Assembly (NCBI RefSeq): GCF_022554085.1
Contig: NZ_JAKFYR010000001.1
Location: 62,001 to 126,000 of the forward strand
Direction: 5' to 3'
Source: Rhodococcus sp. CH91
GTDB lineage: Bacteria > Actinomycetota > Actinomycetes > Mycobacteriales > Mycobacteriaceae
DNA: 64,000 bases
Shown: one piece after another, positions 21,377 to 32,029 of the stretch
Position numbering within the stretch: the stretch's first letter is position 1
Layout of the letters: the number at the start of each line of letters is the position of its first letter
The notes under the pieces: generated by a model
What the model was told of the DNA's origin: nothing
What the model saw: the letters and a program-made list of their open reading frames with translations, nothing else
Database searches by the model: none
Translations under genes and position numbers: made by a program

Positions 21377-21769
21377 CTACCGCTGCCAGTATTCGAGGTA
21401 GTGGTCGCGCCCGAACATCTTCGCCGTGTCCTCGGCGGTGGGGTGTCCGTGACGCGGGTTCGCTCCGGCCTCGCTCAGCACCCGCACGACGTCGTCGGCG
21501 CCCTTGAACACCGCGCCCGCGAGGGGTGACTGGCCGCGATCGTTGAGACGATCGATATCGGCTCCCCGATCGACGAGGGCCTGTACGGCCTCGGCGTGCC
21601 CGTGATAGGACGCCAGCATGAGGAGCGTGTCCCCTGTCTCGTTGGTCAGGTTCACCGGGACGCCGGCGTCGACGTACGCGGTGAGGGTCTCGACGTCTCC
21701 CCCACGCGCTGCGTCGAAGGTGTGCTGGGCGATCTCCAGGATGTGCGGATCGATCGGGTCGTCGGCCAT
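21377..21769 (-). CDS. Small ankyrin-repeat protein
   Basis: A cytosolic protein of 130 residues made of about three ankyrin repeats: [40 protein letters not shown] and the flanking half repeats. Ankyrin repeats mediate protein contacts; the partner is unknown. The stop lies 11 bp before the serS start, so the two are probably co-transcribed. Similar small ankyrin genes occur near serS in other actinobacteria, but their role is not established. Confidence 0.88.
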   Translation of the reverse strand: MADDPIDPHILEIAQHTFDAARGGDVETLTAYVDAGVPVNLTNETGDTLLMLASYHGHAEAVQALVDRGADIDRLNDRGQSPLAGAVFKGADDVVRVLSEAGANPRHGHPTAEDTAKMFGRDHYLEYWQR

Positions 21770-21802
21770 ACGCCGAAACTACCTGCGTTCCCCCGGACAG
21801 GC

Positions 21803-22864
21803 ATGATGGAAGTGATGGCCGAAGACAACAAGCCCCAGCCCGATCGGCGCCCACCCTCGGCGCGATTGACCCGCCGCGCCCTGGTTCTCGTCGCGGCCGG
21901 TGCCGTGCTCGCGGCGATCGCCACCTTCGTCGTCGCCGGCTTCGAGGGTGCCGACGGCGGAGGCGAGAGCGGCAGCGCAGGCGTCAGCACCACCGGGGCA
22001 GTCGCGGGGGAAGCGTTCGGAACCGCCACCGCAGGGGACTGCCTCACCTGGAGCGCCCTCGATGCGAGCGACCTCGCGAAGGTCGACTGCGCCGAGACCC
22101 ACCTGTTCGAGGTGGTGGCCGACATCGACCTGAGCATGTATCCCGGCACCGAGTGGGGGCCGGGCTCGCGGTTCCCCTCGGTGACGCGCTTCACCGAGCT
22201 CCGCGACGAATTGTGTGCGCCCGCGGCACTGGACTATCTCGACGGCCGGTTCGATCCGCACGGCAAGTTCAGTGTCGGTCTCATCAATCCCGGCGAAGCA
22301 GGCTGGGCGGCCGGTGAGCGCACCCTGCGGTGCGGCCTGCAGTTCTCCTCGACCACCGGCAACCTGCTCCCCATCCAGGGTCGTGTCGCCGACCAGGACC
22401 AGTCACGCGCGTGGGATGTCGGGGTGTGCATCGGGATCAACAACGGTGTCCCCGCCGACCCGGTGGAGTGCTCGAAACCGCACGCCTTCGAGGTGGTCGC
22501 GGTCGTCGACCTGGCCGCGCAGTTCCCCGGTGGCCTGCCGAGCATCGAGGACCAGGACCGCTATCTGGAGGAGACCTGCACGCGTCTGGTCGGTGAGTAT
22601 CTGGGGGACCCGAACGCGCTGCGCAACAAGACGCTGACGCTGTTCTGGGACAACCTCGACTACGACAGCTGGCTCGCCGGCAGTCGTCGCGTGAACTGTT
22701 CGATCGGCAAGCAGGTCGAAGGCGGCGGCTTCTCGTCGATCACCGGGAGCGCCAAGGGCGACATCCTCATCGACGGTCAGCCTCCCGTCGCACCACCACC
22801 CGTGCCGGAAGGACGGTCGCTGCCGACGCCGCTGCCGGGCGCCGTCCCCCTGCCGGGGTCGTGA
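21803..22864 (+). CDS. Septum-formation-family membrane protein (Rv3835-like)
   Basis: A single-pass membrane protein of about 353 residues. A short cytosolic segment rich in Pro and Arg is followed by a hydrophobic helix near 24-47, then a Gly/Ser linker and an extracytoplasmic domain that repeats twice a pattern of GDCLTW/VGVCIG, a Cys pair and HxFEVVAxxDL. The C-terminus is Pro-rich. This is the actinobacterial family annotated as septum formation; direct evidence for that role is thin. Several ATGs (21803, 21806, 21815) compete and no Shine-Dalgarno clearly decides. The stop is one base before the metallopeptidase start. Confidence 0.82.
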   Translation: MMEVMAEDNKPQPDRRPPSARLTRRALVLVAAGAVLAAIATFVVAGFEGADGGGESGSAGVSTTGAVAGEAFGTATAGDCLTWSALDASDLAKVDCAETHLFEVVADIDLSMYPGTEWGPGSRFPSVTRFTELRDELCAPAALDYLDGRFDPHGKFSVGLINPGEAGWAAGERTLRCGLQFSSTTGNLLPIQGRVADQDQSRAWDVGVCIGINNGVPADPVECSKPHAFEVVAVVDLAAQFPGGLPSIEDQDRYLEETCTRLVGEYLGDPNALRNKTLTLFWDNLDYDSWLAGSRRVNCSIGKQVEGGGFSSITGSAKGDILIDGQPPVAPPPVPEGRSLPTPLPGAVPLPGS

Positions 22865-22865
22865 C

Positions 22866-23216
22866 ATGCCGGTGGACATGAGGGACGAGCATTTCGAGGA
22901 GCTCGTCTCGGAGGCACTCGACGAGATCCCCCACGAACTCGCGCAGGCGATCGACAACGTCGTGATCCTGGTCGAACCGCGGCACGACGAGGAACCGGAT
23001 CTGCTGGGTCTGTATCAGGGCATCGCGCTCACGGAACGCGACAGTCACTATGCGGGATCGCTACCGGACACGATCACGATCTACCGCGACGCGATCCTCG
23101 ACATCTGCGAGACCGACGAGGATGTCGTACACGAGGTGCTCGTCACCGTCGTCCACGAAATCGCGCACTATTTCGGAATCGACGAAGAGCGCCTGCACCA
23201 GCTGGGCTGGGGCTGA
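22866..23216 (+). CDS. Zincin-like metallopeptidase (Rv3836-like)
   Basis: A 116-residue protein of the small minimal-zincin family. The zinc motif HExxH appears as VVHEIAHYFGIDEE near residue 97, with a downstream acidic residue as the likely third ligand. The family is cytosolic and its substrates are unknown. It lies 1 bp after the septum-formation gene, the same arrangement as Rv3835-Rv3836, and marks the left edge of conserved order before the accessory island. Confidence 0.88.
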   Translation: MPVDMRDEHFEELVSEALDEIPHELAQAIDNVVILVEPRHDEEPDLLGLYQGIALTERDSHYAGSLPDTITIYRDAILDICETDEDVVHEVLVTVVHEIAHYFGIDEERLHQLGWG

Positions 23217-23252
23217 GGCGCTCTACGCGGTCGGGCGGTACCGGGCGGGGTG

Positions 23253-23417
23253 CTACCTGCTGTCGCGTGCGGCGGGGGTCTTCTCAAGGCTCGCGCCCTT
23301 GGCCTTGCGCTGGCCGAAGTGCGGGTTGATCGTCGAGACGACGAACATGATGATGGTCCCGAGGACGACGATGGCCACGGTGAGCCACACGACGATGACG
23401 CCGAAGAGTTCCAACAT
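23253..23417 (-). CDS. 54-residue single-pass membrane protein
   Basis: A small gene on the minus strand. The protein begins MLELFGVIVVWLTVAIVV, with one hydrophobic helix covering about residues 6-28, followed by a basic, polar tail ending in KTPAARDSR. GGAGG lies 8 nt upstream of the ATG, which supports real translation. It stands alone between the metallopeptidase gene and the ABM-protein gene. I do not recognise a family; a small membrane-anchored regulator or stress peptide is possible. Confidence 0.7.
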   Translation of the reverse strand: MLELFGVIVVWLTVAIVVLGTIIMFVVSTINPHFGQRKAKGASLEKTPAARDSR

Positions 23418-23490
23418 GCCCGGTTACCTCCACAGTCGATGTCACTTCGAGGCAAACGGCATCCGTCCGCCCCGGGTCACCCTATCGTCC

Positions 23491-23517
23491 GTGCCCGGTG
23501 ACCTCGTCACCGGGCAC
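23491..23517 (-). terminator. Hairpin terminator after ABM-domain gene
   Basis: A perfect 12-bp stem (GTGCCCGGTGAC with GTCACCGGGCAC) closes a 3-nt loop, 15 nt past the stop at 23532. Confidence 0.75.
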
Positions 23518-23531
23518 CGGCGAGACCCGGG

Positions 23532-23819
23532 TCAGAGGGCGGTGTAGTGCGCGAGCTTCGGCGCTCCGGCCAGAAGAGGTCCGAGATCGGTGATCGCGCC
23601 CTCGCCCGCCCGGAACGTGCGGTAGGCGGCGTCGTGCTCTGCCGAACGCCACTTCTCCACGACCACCCAGCGCGCCTCGTTCTGCTGATCCACGAGGATC
23701 TCGATGCCCTCGCATCCGTCGAACTGCCGGGTCTCGTCGAGTACGCGCGTCATGACCTTCTTCGCGTCGTCGAGGGAGTCGGCCTTGAATTCGAGTTCGA
23801 GCAGAGCGGTGAGCGCCAT
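23532..23819 (-). CDS. ABM-domain (putative quinol monooxygenase) protein
   Basis: A 95-residue dimeric alpha-beta barrel protein of the antibiotic biosynthesis monooxygenase type. It starts MALTALLELEFKADSLDDAK and shows the typical FDGCEGIEILVDQQNEARWVVVEKW strand-helix pattern, truncated here in description. Members act on quinols, haem or polyketides without cofactors, or have no known substrate. GGAAGG lies ahead of the ATG. The leader carries a 13-bp tandem repeat. Confidence 0.82.
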   Translation of the reverse strand: MALTALLELEFKADSLDDAKKVMTRVLDETRQFDGCEGIEILVDQQNEARWVVVEKWRSAEHDAAYRTFRAGEGAITDLGPLLAGAPKLAHYTAL

Positions 23820-23831
23820 GGGAAGCCTTCC

Positions 23832-23859
23832 GTGAGGTCGTATGCGGTGAGGTCGTATG
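23832..23859. repeat. Two copies of a 13-bp direct repeat
   Basis: GTGAGGTCGTATG occurs at 23832-23844 and 23847-23859, a 15-bp period, in the leader of the ABM-domain gene. It may be a regulator site or a simple duplication. Confidence 0.6.
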
Positions 23860-23937
23860 TGACTGCCCTCACCACATTTCCCGATCCGGGAGAACAGCGC
23901 AATACCTCTCCGGGAACGTCGTTATCCGCGCGGTGGC

Positions 23938-24342
23938 CTACTCCGCGAGCGTCGGCAGCACGTGATGTTCGAGCAACGGCGCCAGGTCGCCGGGCAGGGG
24001 AACGACGCCGGGATCCAGCCACCGCGTCTCCTCGATCTCGGCGGAGGCTCCGGCGACCTCCACGAGCGGATGCTCGTACACCGTTCCCTCGATCCGGTAG
24101 CCGGGTTCGTTGGCGGCGTCCGCGTCGAAGACCCCGATCAGGCGCAGCGATCCCGGATCGAGCTCCGCACCGAGTTCCTCGGCGCACTCACGGACGGCGG
24201 TCTCGGCGGGCGTCTCCCCCGGATCGGGTTTTCCGCCGGGCAGCATGAACCGGGCCGTGTTCTTCTTCCGCACAGTGAGCACTTCACCTGCGTCGTTGCG
24301 GAGAACGACGGCACTGACACGAATCACCCGGTCCTGAGTCAC
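23938..24342 (-). CDS. Nudix hydrolase
   Basis: A 134-residue Nudix pyrophosphohydrolase. The Nudix box is complete: GGKPDPGETPAETAVRECAE followed by ELGAE, with all three metal-binding Glu positions. The size and the KKNTARFMLPGGKPDPGE context fit an 8-oxo-dGTP-type or other nucleoside-diphosphate-linked sanitising enzyme. The GTG start at 24342 lies 18 bp after the SDR stop, so it may be read as the last gene of the catabolic operon. The substrate is not determined. Confidence 0.88.
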   Translation of the reverse strand: MTQDRVIRVSAVVLRNDAGEVLTVRKKNTARFMLPGGKPDPGETPAETAVRECAEELGAELDPGSLRLIGVFDADAANEPGYRIEGTVYEHPLVEVAGASAEIEETRWLDPGVVPLPGDLAPLLEHHVLPTLAE

Positions 24343-24360
24343 CGGATCATCGTAGGCGTC

Positions 24361-25119
24361 TCAGAACAGGCTGTAGCCACCGTCGACGAGCGTGGAGCTG
24401 CCCGTCTGGAAGGACGACGCATCGTCGGCGAGATACACGGCGATGCCCTCGAAATCCTCGGGTGTGCCCCACCGTCCCATCGGCACCCGGGAGATCACGT
24501 GGGAGTTGAAGGCGTCGGAATCCTGCAGTTCGCCGGTCATGTCGGTCGCGATCCAGCCGGGCAGCACGCTGTTCACCCGGATCCGGTGCCGCGCGAATTC
24601 GACGGCACATCCGTTCGCGAGCGCGAGCACCGCGGCCTTGCTCGCGGCATACGGCTGGTTGCGCCCGGCTCCCTGCAGCGCACCGAGGCTCGACGTGACG
24701 ATCATCGAGCCTCCGGTGCCCTGCTCGACCAGCACCCGCGAGGTCTCCCGCATCGTGAAATAGGCACCGTCGAGGTTGGTGGACAGGACCGCGCGGTACC
24801 GCGCGGTGGTCGATTCGTGGAATTTCTGCAGCGACGAGCCGATCCCCGCGTTGACCACCACCACGTCGAGCCCGCCGAGCAGGTCGACGACGGCCGCGAC
24901 GCCGTCGGTCACGGCCTGCTCGTCGGAGACGTCGACCGACCGCGTGGCCACCTGCCCGCCGAACCGGCCGATGTCCGCCGCCGCGTCGGCGAGCTTGTCC
25001 TCGCTCCGGCCCCACAGCACGACATCGGCGCCGGCGCGGGCGAGACCGCGTGCCATGCCGAGGCCGATCCCGGCGGAGCCACCGGTGACGAGAGCGCGCT
25101 TGCCTGTCAGGTCGAACAT
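24361..25119 (-). CDS. SDR-family oxidoreductase
   Basis: A classical short-chain dehydrogenase of 252 residues. The cofactor site is TGGSAGIGLGMARGLA, NAG appears as VVNAGIGS, and the catalytic Ser/Tyr/Lys are in IVTSSLGALQGAGRNQPYAASKAA (Tyr-x-x-x-Lys). The preference, NAD or NADP, is unclear; the basic residue in LWGRSEDKL hints at NADP. I chose ATG 25119, preceded by AAGGGG at 6 nt. It closes the minus-strand catabolic operon that starts with the thiolase gene at 30029. Confidence 0.9.
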   Translation of the reverse strand: MFDLTGKRALVTGGSAGIGLGMARGLARAGADVVLWGRSEDKLADAAADIGRFGGQVATRSVDVSDEQAVTDGVAAVVDLLGGLDVVVVNAGIGSSLQKFHESTTARYRAVLSTNLDGAYFTMRETSRVLVEQGTGGSMIVTSSLGALQGAGRNQPYAASKAAVLALANGCAVEFARHRIRVNSVLPGWIATDMTGELQDSDAFNSHVISRVPMGRWGTPEDFEGIAVYLADDASSFQTGSSTLVDGGYSLF

Positions 25120-25170
25120 CGAGTCCCCTTCTTCCCGGCCGATCCGTGTCATCCGGTCGTACGCCGACTT

Positions 25171-26328
25171 CTAGGCGTACTTCGAGGCGATGTCGCGGCC
25201 GATGATCTCCTTCATGATCTCGGTCGTGCCACCGTAGATCGTCTGGATGCGCGCATCGACATAGGCGCGGCCGATCGGGTACTCCATCATGTATCCGTAT
25301 CCGCCGTGCAGCTGCACGCAGCGGTCGACCACGCGCTTCTGCAGTTCCGTCGCCCACCATTTGGCCTTCGACGCATCCACCGGCGTGAGCTCACCGGCGT
25401 TCAGTGCGAGCACGCAGCGGTCGACATGCGACTCGGTGATCTCGATCTCGGTGAGCATCTCGGCGAGCACGAACCGGGTGTTCTGCAGGTCGCCGATCGC
25501 CCGGCCGAAAGCCTTCCGCTCGAAGACGTACTGCGCGGTCCACTCGTAGGCCGCACGCGCGGAGGTGATCGCACTGACGGCGATCCCGATACGTTCGAGC
25601 GGGAGATTCTCCATCAGGTGCACGAACCCGCGGCCCTCGGTACCGAGCAGATTCTCCGCGGGAACGCGTGCATCCTCGAATACGAGCTCGGCCGTGTCCT
25701 GTGCGGCGAGCCCGACCTTGTGGAGCTTGCGGCCCCGGCCGAAACCGGGCGTGTCGCGCTCGACGACGACGAGGGAGAGCCCCTTGGAGCCGGCACTCGG
25801 ATCGGTCCGGCACACCACGATGACGAGGTCCGAGTGGATGCCGTTCGTGATGAACGTCTTCTGCCCGTTGATCACCCAGTCGTCACCGTCGCGCACGGCG
25901 GTGGTCTTCACGCCCTGCAGATCGGATCCGGCACCGGGTTCGGTCATCGCGATGGCACCGATGCGTTCGCCGGTGGCGAGTTTCGGCAACCAGCGGGCCT
26001 TCTGTTCCTCGGTGCCGAGGTGCAGGATGTACGGGATCGTGATGTCGTCCTGCAGGGCGAGTCCCGCACCGAAGGAGGTCGTGCCGGTCCGGGCGATCTC
26101 CTCCTGCACGACATGCCGGAAGCGGTAGTCGGTCACCCCCGAACCACCGAATTCCTCGGGAACTCCGAGGCCGACGATGCCGGACTTGCCGGCCGCGATC
26201 CATGCCGACCGGTCGACGAGACGTTCTTCCTCCCACCGCTCGTAGTTCGGTTCGATCTCGCGGGCGAGGAATTCGCGCACGGTCTCCCGGTACGCCTCGT
26301 GATCGTCGTCGAAGTGGGTGCGTTTCAT
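25171..26328 (-). CDS. Acyl-CoA dehydrogenase
   Basis: An FAD-dependent acyl-CoA dehydrogenase of 385 residues, the usual length. Family signatures are GAIAMTEPGAGSDLQGV, WVINGQKTFITNG, and the C-terminal LHGGYGYMMEYPIGRAYVDAR, whose following IYGGTTEIMKEIIGRDI is the FAD-binding end. It performs the first step of beta-oxidation, passing electrons to electron-transfer flavoprotein. It lies 9 bp after the flavin oxidoreductase gene in one operon with thiolase and HSD10-type SDR. Chain type of the substrate is unknown. Confidence 0.93.
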   Translation of the reverse strand: MKRTHFDDDHEAYRETVREFLAREIEPNYERWEEERLVDRSAWIAAGKSGIVGLGVPEEFGGSGVTDYRFRHVVQEEIARTGTTSFGAGLALQDDITIPYILHLGTEEQKARWLPKLATGERIGAIAMTEPGAGSDLQGVKTTAVRDGDDWVINGQKTFITNGIHSDLVIVVCRTDPSAGSKGLSLVVVERDTPGFGRGRKLHKVGLAAQDTAELVFEDARVPAENLLGTEGRGFVHLMENLPLERIGIAVSAITSARAAYEWTAQYVFERKAFGRAIGDLQNTRFVLAEMLTEIEITESHVDRCVLALNAGELTPVDASKAKWWATELQKRVVDRCVQLHGGYGYMMEYPIGRAYVDARIQTIYGGTTEIMKEIIGRDIASKYA

Positions 26329-26336
26329 GGCTTCTC

Positions 26337-28015
<1,679 letters not shown>

Positions 28016-28045
28016 CGACCCCCTCCTCTCACGGATGGTGCAGGA

Positions 28046-28807
28046 TCAGCGCGGCGCCATACGGATTGCGCCGTCGAGGCGGATGACCTCGCCGTTGAGC
28101 ATCGGGTTCGACACGATGTGCGCGGCCAGGGAACCGTACTCGGACGGGTCGCCCAGACGCGCGGGGTGCGGCACCTGCTGGCCGAGGGAGGCCTGGGCCT
28201 CTTCCGGCAGCGAACCGAGCAGCGGGGTCTTGAACAGGCCCGGCGCGATGGTGACGACGCGGATGAGCAGCGACGCGAGGTCGCGGGCGATCGGCAGGGT
28301 CATGCCGACGACGCCACCCTTGGATGCCGAGTACGCGGCCTGGCCGATCTGGCCGTCGAAGGCGGCGACGGAGGCGGTGTTGATGATGACGCCGCGCTCG
28401 CCGTCGATCGGCTCGGTCTTCGCGATGCGCTCGGCGGCGAGACGGATGACGTTGAACGTGCCGAACAGGTTGACGTCGACGACCTTCTTGAACGCGTCGA
28501 GCGGGAAGGCGCCCTTCTTGCTCACGGTCTTGATGGCGTTGCCGATGCCGGCGCAGTTCACCGCGACCCGCAGCGGGCCGAGCGACTCGGCGACGTCGAG
28601 CGCCTCGGTGACGGCGGCCTCGTCGGTGACGTCGGCGCCGACGAAGCGGACGCGGTCGCCGAGTTCCTTGGCGATGGTCTCACCGTTCGAGGACGGCAGG
28701 TCGATGATGACGACCTGGGCCCCGTCGTTCAGCAGGGCCTTGACGGTGGCGAGACCGAGGCCGGAGGCACCACCGGTGACGACGGCGACGCTGTCGTTGA
28801 CGATCAT
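28046..28807 (-). CDS. HSD10-type SDR (3-hydroxyacyl-CoA dehydrogenase)
   Basis: A 253-residue SDR resembling type II 3-hydroxyacyl-CoA dehydrogenase/17-beta-HSD10. NAD site: [17 protein letters not shown], with an acidic Asp after the second strand (VVIIDLPSS) for NAD. The catalytic set is [20 protein letters not shown] with Tyr and the following Lys. It would catalyse the third beta-oxidation step on a CoA thioester. The SDR at 54005-54772 is a close paralogue (same [13 protein letters not shown] and MDGALRMAPR-type end). Confidence 0.9.
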   Translation of the reverse strand: MIVNDSVAVVTGGASGLGLATVKALLNDGAQVVIIDLPSSNGETIAKELGDRVRFVGADVTDEAAVTEALDVAESLGPLRVAVNCAGIGNAIKTVSKKGAFPLDAFKKVVDVNLFGTFNVIRLAAERIAKTEPIDGERGVIINTASVAAFDGQIGQAAYSASKGGVVGMTLPIARDLASLLIRVVTIAPGLFKTPLLGSLPEEAQASLGQQVPHPARLGDPSEYGSLAAHIVSNPMLNGEVIRLDGAIRMAPR

Positions 28808-28835
28808 TGACTACCCTTTCGAGAGTGGTTGTGGG

Positions 28836-30029
28836 TCAGATGCGTTCGATGATGGTCGCGTTGGCCATGCCCGCGCCCTCGCACATCGTCTGCAGGCCGT
28901 AGCGTCCGCCGGTGGCCTCGAGGTGATTGACGAGGGTGGACAGCAGGCGGGTGCCCGACGAGCCGAGTGCATGGCCGAGCGCGATCGCGCCACCCCACGG
29001 GTTGAGCTTGGCCGGGTCGGCGCCGAATTCGTGCGCCCATGCGAGCGGCACCGGCGCGAAGGCCTCGTTGACCTCGTAGGCGTCGATGTCGTCGATGCTC
29101 AGGCCGGCACGGGCGAGCACCTTCTGCGTCGCGGGGATCGGAGCGGTGAGCATGAAGACCGGGTCGTCACCGGCGACGGAGAACGAGTGGAAGCGGGCGC
29201 GCGGCGTGAGGCCGAGCTTGTTCGCCAGTTCCTCGTTCATGATGAGCGCGGCCGACGCACCGTCGGTGAGCGGCGACGAGTTGCCGGGAGTGATGATCCA
29301 CTGCGCCTCGGGGAAACGGGCGGCGTACTCCTCCGTGTAGAAGGAGGGCTTCAGGCCGGCAAGTCCTTCGGGGGTGGTCGAGGCCCGCACCGTCTCGTCG
29401 GCGGTGTGCTGGACCTGCTCACCGGCGGCGTTCGTCACCTCGATGGGGACGATCTCCTTGTCGAAGTGCCCGGCGGCGATCGCCGCGGCCGCGCGCTGGT
29501 GCGACTGCGCGGAGTAGGCGTCGAGGGTGTCGCGATCGAACTTCCACTTCGCGGCGATCAGTTCGGCCGAGATGCCCTGGTTGACCAGCCCCTCGGGGTA
29601 GCGGGCGCGCACGCTCGGGCCGTGGGTGTCCTTGCCGAGGGTCGCGGTGCCCATCGGGATGCGGCTCATCGACTCGACACCGCACGCGATGACCATGTCG
29701 TAGGCGCCCGCGATGACGCCTTGGGCGGCGAAGTGCGCGGCCTGCTGGCTCGACCCGCACTGGCGGTCGATGGTGGTCGCGGGCACCGACTCGGGGAAGC
29801 CGGCGGCGAGCAGCGCGGTGCGGGAGATGTTGAGTGACTGCTCGCCGACCTGCGCGACGCAGCCGCCGATCACGTCGTCCACCTGGGCGGGGTCGATGCC
29901 GTTGCGTTCGACGAGCGAACGCAGGACGTGGGCGAGGAGTTCGACGGGATGGGTACCGGACAGCGCGCCCCCCGGTTTGCCCTTCCCGACCGCGGTGCGG
30001 ACCACGTCGACGATGACAGCGTTGGTCAT
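28836..30029 (-). CDS. Acetyl-CoA acetyltransferase/thiolase
   Basis: A thiolase of 397 residues. The acyl-accepting Cys lies in TIDRQCGSSQQAAHFAAQ near residue 91; NEAFAPVPLAW and GGAIALGHALGSSGTR hold the active-site Asn and His; and the second Cys is in MCEGAGMANATIIERI. This arrangement fits degradative thiolases such as FadA5/FadA6 of steroid-degrading actinomycetes. It is the first gene of the minus-strand operon and is divided from the oxidoreductase gene by a 176-bp region with three candidate TetR sites. Confidence 0.92.
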   Translation of the reverse strand: MTNAVIVDVVRTAVGKGKPGGALSGTHPVELLAHVLRSLVERNGIDPAQVDDVIGGCVAQVGEQSLNISRTALLAAGFPESVPATTIDRQCGSSQQAAHFAAQGVIAGAYDMVIACGVESMSRIPMGTATLGKDTHGPSVRARYPEGLVNQGISAELIAAKWKFDRDTLDAYSAQSHQRAAAAIAAGHFDKEIVPIEVTNAAGEQVQHTADETVRASTTPEGLAGLKPSFYTEEYAARFPEAQWIITPGNSSPLTDGASAALIMNEELANKLGLTPRARFHSFSVAGDDPVFMLTAPIPATQKVLARAGLSIDDIDAYEVNEAFAPVPLAWAHEFGADPAKLNPWGGAIALGHALGSSGTRLLSTLVNHLEATGGRYGLQTMCEGAGMANATIIERI

Positions 30030-30086
30030 GACGTTCCTTTCGAAAGGTGCAGCGGCGGGGCGACGAGATATCCCCGAGCGGCGTAC

Positions 30087-30158
30087 TTATCGATCGCTAA
30101 AAGCTCTACCACGGACCTAACGCTCGGTCAATGGTGTCGGAGAGCTAGCGCACGCTAA
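30087..30158. promoter_or_regulatory. Three TetR-operator candidates, TAnCGnnCGnTA
   Basis: Dyads at 30088-30099 (TATCGATCGCTA) and 30146-30157 (TAGCGCACGCTA) fit the pattern exactly; 30118-30129 (TAACGCTCGGTC) fits with one mismatch. They start 30 and 28 bp apart between the divergent thiolase and oxidoreductase genes. A fourth exact copy precedes the paralogous tetR at 33903. They are the obvious sites for the TetR pair. Confidence 0.7.
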
Positions 30159-30205
30159 ACGACTCTGATAGTGATGGACCACGAACCTGATCGAGGGAGA
30201 CGCCC

Positions 30206-31183
30206 GTGCGCGCAGCACAATTGATCGAACACGCAGGCCCCGCCGCGGTGCGGGTGGCCGACATCCCCGAACCCGAGACCGACGGCTCGCTCGTCGTCGT
30301 CGATCTGCATGCCGCCGGGGTGTCCTTCCCCGACCTGCTGCAGACCACCGGCGCGTACCAGACGATCCGGCCCCTGCCCTGCACCCTCGGCGCCGAGGGC
30401 GCCGGCATCGTACGCAGCGCGCCCGCCGGCAGCGCCCTCACCGCCGGACAACGCGTCGCGGTGCTGTCCGTCGCCGGAGCGTGGCAGCAGACCGTCGCGC
30501 TTCCCGAGGAGCTGGTGTTCCCCCTGCCCGACAGCGTCTCGCTCACCGCCGCTGCCGGGATGCTCATGAACTACTTCACCGCGCACTTCGCGCTCGACGA
30601 GCGCGCCCGCTACCGGCCCGGGGAGACCGTCCTCGTCCACGGCGCCGCCGGCGGACTCGGCGTGGCCTCACTCCAGGTCGCAGCGGCTCTCGGACTCGAG
30701 ACGATCGCAGTGGTGAGCACCGAGGAGAAGGCCGCGGTGGCGAAGGCCAACCGCGCGACCCACACCGTCCCCGCCGACGGCTTCAAGGACCGCGTCCTCG
30801 AGCTCACCGCAGGTCGCGGAGTGGACATCGTGCTCGATCCGGTCGGCGGAGACCGCTTCACCGACAGCTTGCGCAGTCTCGCTCCGGGCGGGCGTGCCGT
30901 GGTTCTCGGATTCACCGGCGGGAGTATCCCCACGGTGAAGGTCAATCGCCTTCTGCTCAAGAATATTTCGGTCGTCGGCGCCGGGTGGGGCGAATACCTC
31001 CGCACCGTCCCCGACTATCCCGCCCGGCAGTGGGCGGTGCTCGAGCCGTTGCTGCGCGAGGGAGCACTGATCGTTCCCGAACCCGCTCTCCATCCCCTCG
31101 ACGACGCAGCCGCCGCACTGCGTTCGCTCGAGAACCGTTCCGCGACCGGCAAGGTCGCGCTCGATCTCACGCCCCGATCCTAG
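30206..31183 (+). CDS. Zinc-independent quinone-oxidoreductase-like (MDR) protein
   Basis: A medium-chain dehydrogenase/reductase of 325 residues, NADPH:quinone oxidoreductase type. The Rossmann motif is VLVHGAAGGLGVASLQVA near residues 143-160. The catalytic zinc cysteines of alcohol dehydrogenases are absent. Substrates in this family include quinones and 2-enoyl-CoA or enones. GTG start with GAGGGAGA about 9 nt upstream. It is the first gene of a two-gene plus-strand unit with the enoyl-CoA hydratase gene, divergent from the thiolase operon under shared operators. Confidence 0.88.
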   Translation: MRAAQLIEHAGPAAVRVADIPEPETDGSLVVVDLHAAGVSFPDLLQTTGAYQTIRPLPCTLGAEGAGIVRSAPAGSALTAGQRVAVLSVAGAWQQTVALPEELVFPLPDSVSLTAAAGMLMNYFTAHFALDERARYRPGETVLVHGAAGGLGVASLQVAAALGLETIAVVSTEEKAAVAKANRATHTVPADGFKDRVLELTAGRGVDIVLDPVGGDRFTDSLRSLAPGGRAVVLGFTGGSIPTVKVNRLLLKNISVVGAGWGEYLRTVPDYPARQWAVLEPLLREGALIVPEPALHPLDDAAAALRSLENRSATGKVALDLTPRS

Positions 31184-31191
31184 GAGAAGAC

Positions 31192-31971
31192 ATGACCGAC
31201 GATCTGCCCGGAGTCGACACGACCGTCGACGACGGTGTCCTGCGCGTCACCCTGAACCGGCCCACGCGGATGAATGCCGTGAAGACCGAGACCCTCGTGG
31301 CGATCGCCGACGCATTCGAGAAGTACGCCGGCGACACGTCCGTCCGCGTCGCGGTGCTCACCGGCGCCGGGCGCGCATTCTGTTCGGGCGCCGACATCGC
31401 CGGTCGCGACCTGAGCGCACCCCCGAGAGCCGACACGATCGACGCCGCCAACCGAGCCGCGGCGGCGATCCGCGCCTTTCCCCGCCCCGTCGTCGGCGCG
31501 GTCAACGGTGCGGCCGCAGGGGTCGGTGTATCCCTGGCTCTCGCATGCGATCTCACCGTGTCGAAGGAATCGGGTTATTTCCTGTTGGCGTTCACGCGGA
31601 TCGGGCTGATGCCCGACGGCGGAGCCTCCGCACTGGTCGCCGCGTCCGTCGGTCGCGCACGCGCATTGAAGATGGCCCTGCTCGCCGAACGGCTTCCGGC
31701 CACCGAGGCGCTCACGTCCGGCCTCATCGCCGAGGTCTGGCCCGACGACGAATTCGACAGCGCGGTGGAAACTCTCGTGCAGCGGCTCGCCGACGGACCG
31801 TCGGGCGCCTTCGCGTCGACGAAGAACGCGATCAACGACGCGACGCTCACCGAACTCGACAGTGCGTTCGCGCGGGAGCGGGAAGGTCAGCTCGTCCTGC
31901 TCGGCGGACCGGACTTCGCCGAAGGGGTGACGGCCTTCCAAGAGAAGCGCGTCGCGAACTTCCGTCGCTGA
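31192..31971 (+). CDS. Enoyl-CoA hydratase/isomerase
   Basis: A crotonase-family enzyme of 259 residues. The oxyanion-hole segments are AFCSGADIAG near residues 63-72 and AVNGAAAGVGVSLALACDL near 104-122. The two Glu of canonical hydratases are not both evident: the first is replaced by Ala/Gly in NGAAAGVG, so isomerase, hydrolase or other crotonase chemistry is possible. AGGAGA lies 4-9 nt ahead of the ATG, inside the stop region of the preceding gene. It likely supplies the second beta-oxidation step or an isomerisation for the adjacent operon. Confidence 0.88.
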   Translation: MTDDLPGVDTTVDDGVLRVTLNRPTRMNAVKTETLVAIADAFEKYAGDTSVRVAVLTGAGRAFCSGADIAGRDLSAPPRADTIDAANRAAAAIRAFPRPVVGAVNGAAAGVGVSLALACDLTVSKESGYFLLAFTRIGLMPDGGASALVAASVGRARALKMALLAERLPATEALTSGLIAEVWPDDEFDSAVETLVQRLADGPSGAFASTKNAINDATLTELDSAFAREREGQLVLLGGPDFAEGVTAFQEKRVANFRR

Positions 31972-31983
31972 GGCGGCGTATCT

Positions 31984-32022
31984 CGGTGGATCGAGGCCCG
32001 CTCAGCGGGTATCGATCCACCG
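31984..32022. terminator. Bidirectional hairpin between enoyl-CoA hydratase and tetR genes
   Basis: An 11-bp perfect stem (CGGTGGATCGA 31984-31994 with TCGATCCACCG 32012-32022) encloses a second short stem. It separates two converging genes. Confidence 0.75.
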
Positions 32023-32029
32023 AAGTCCG

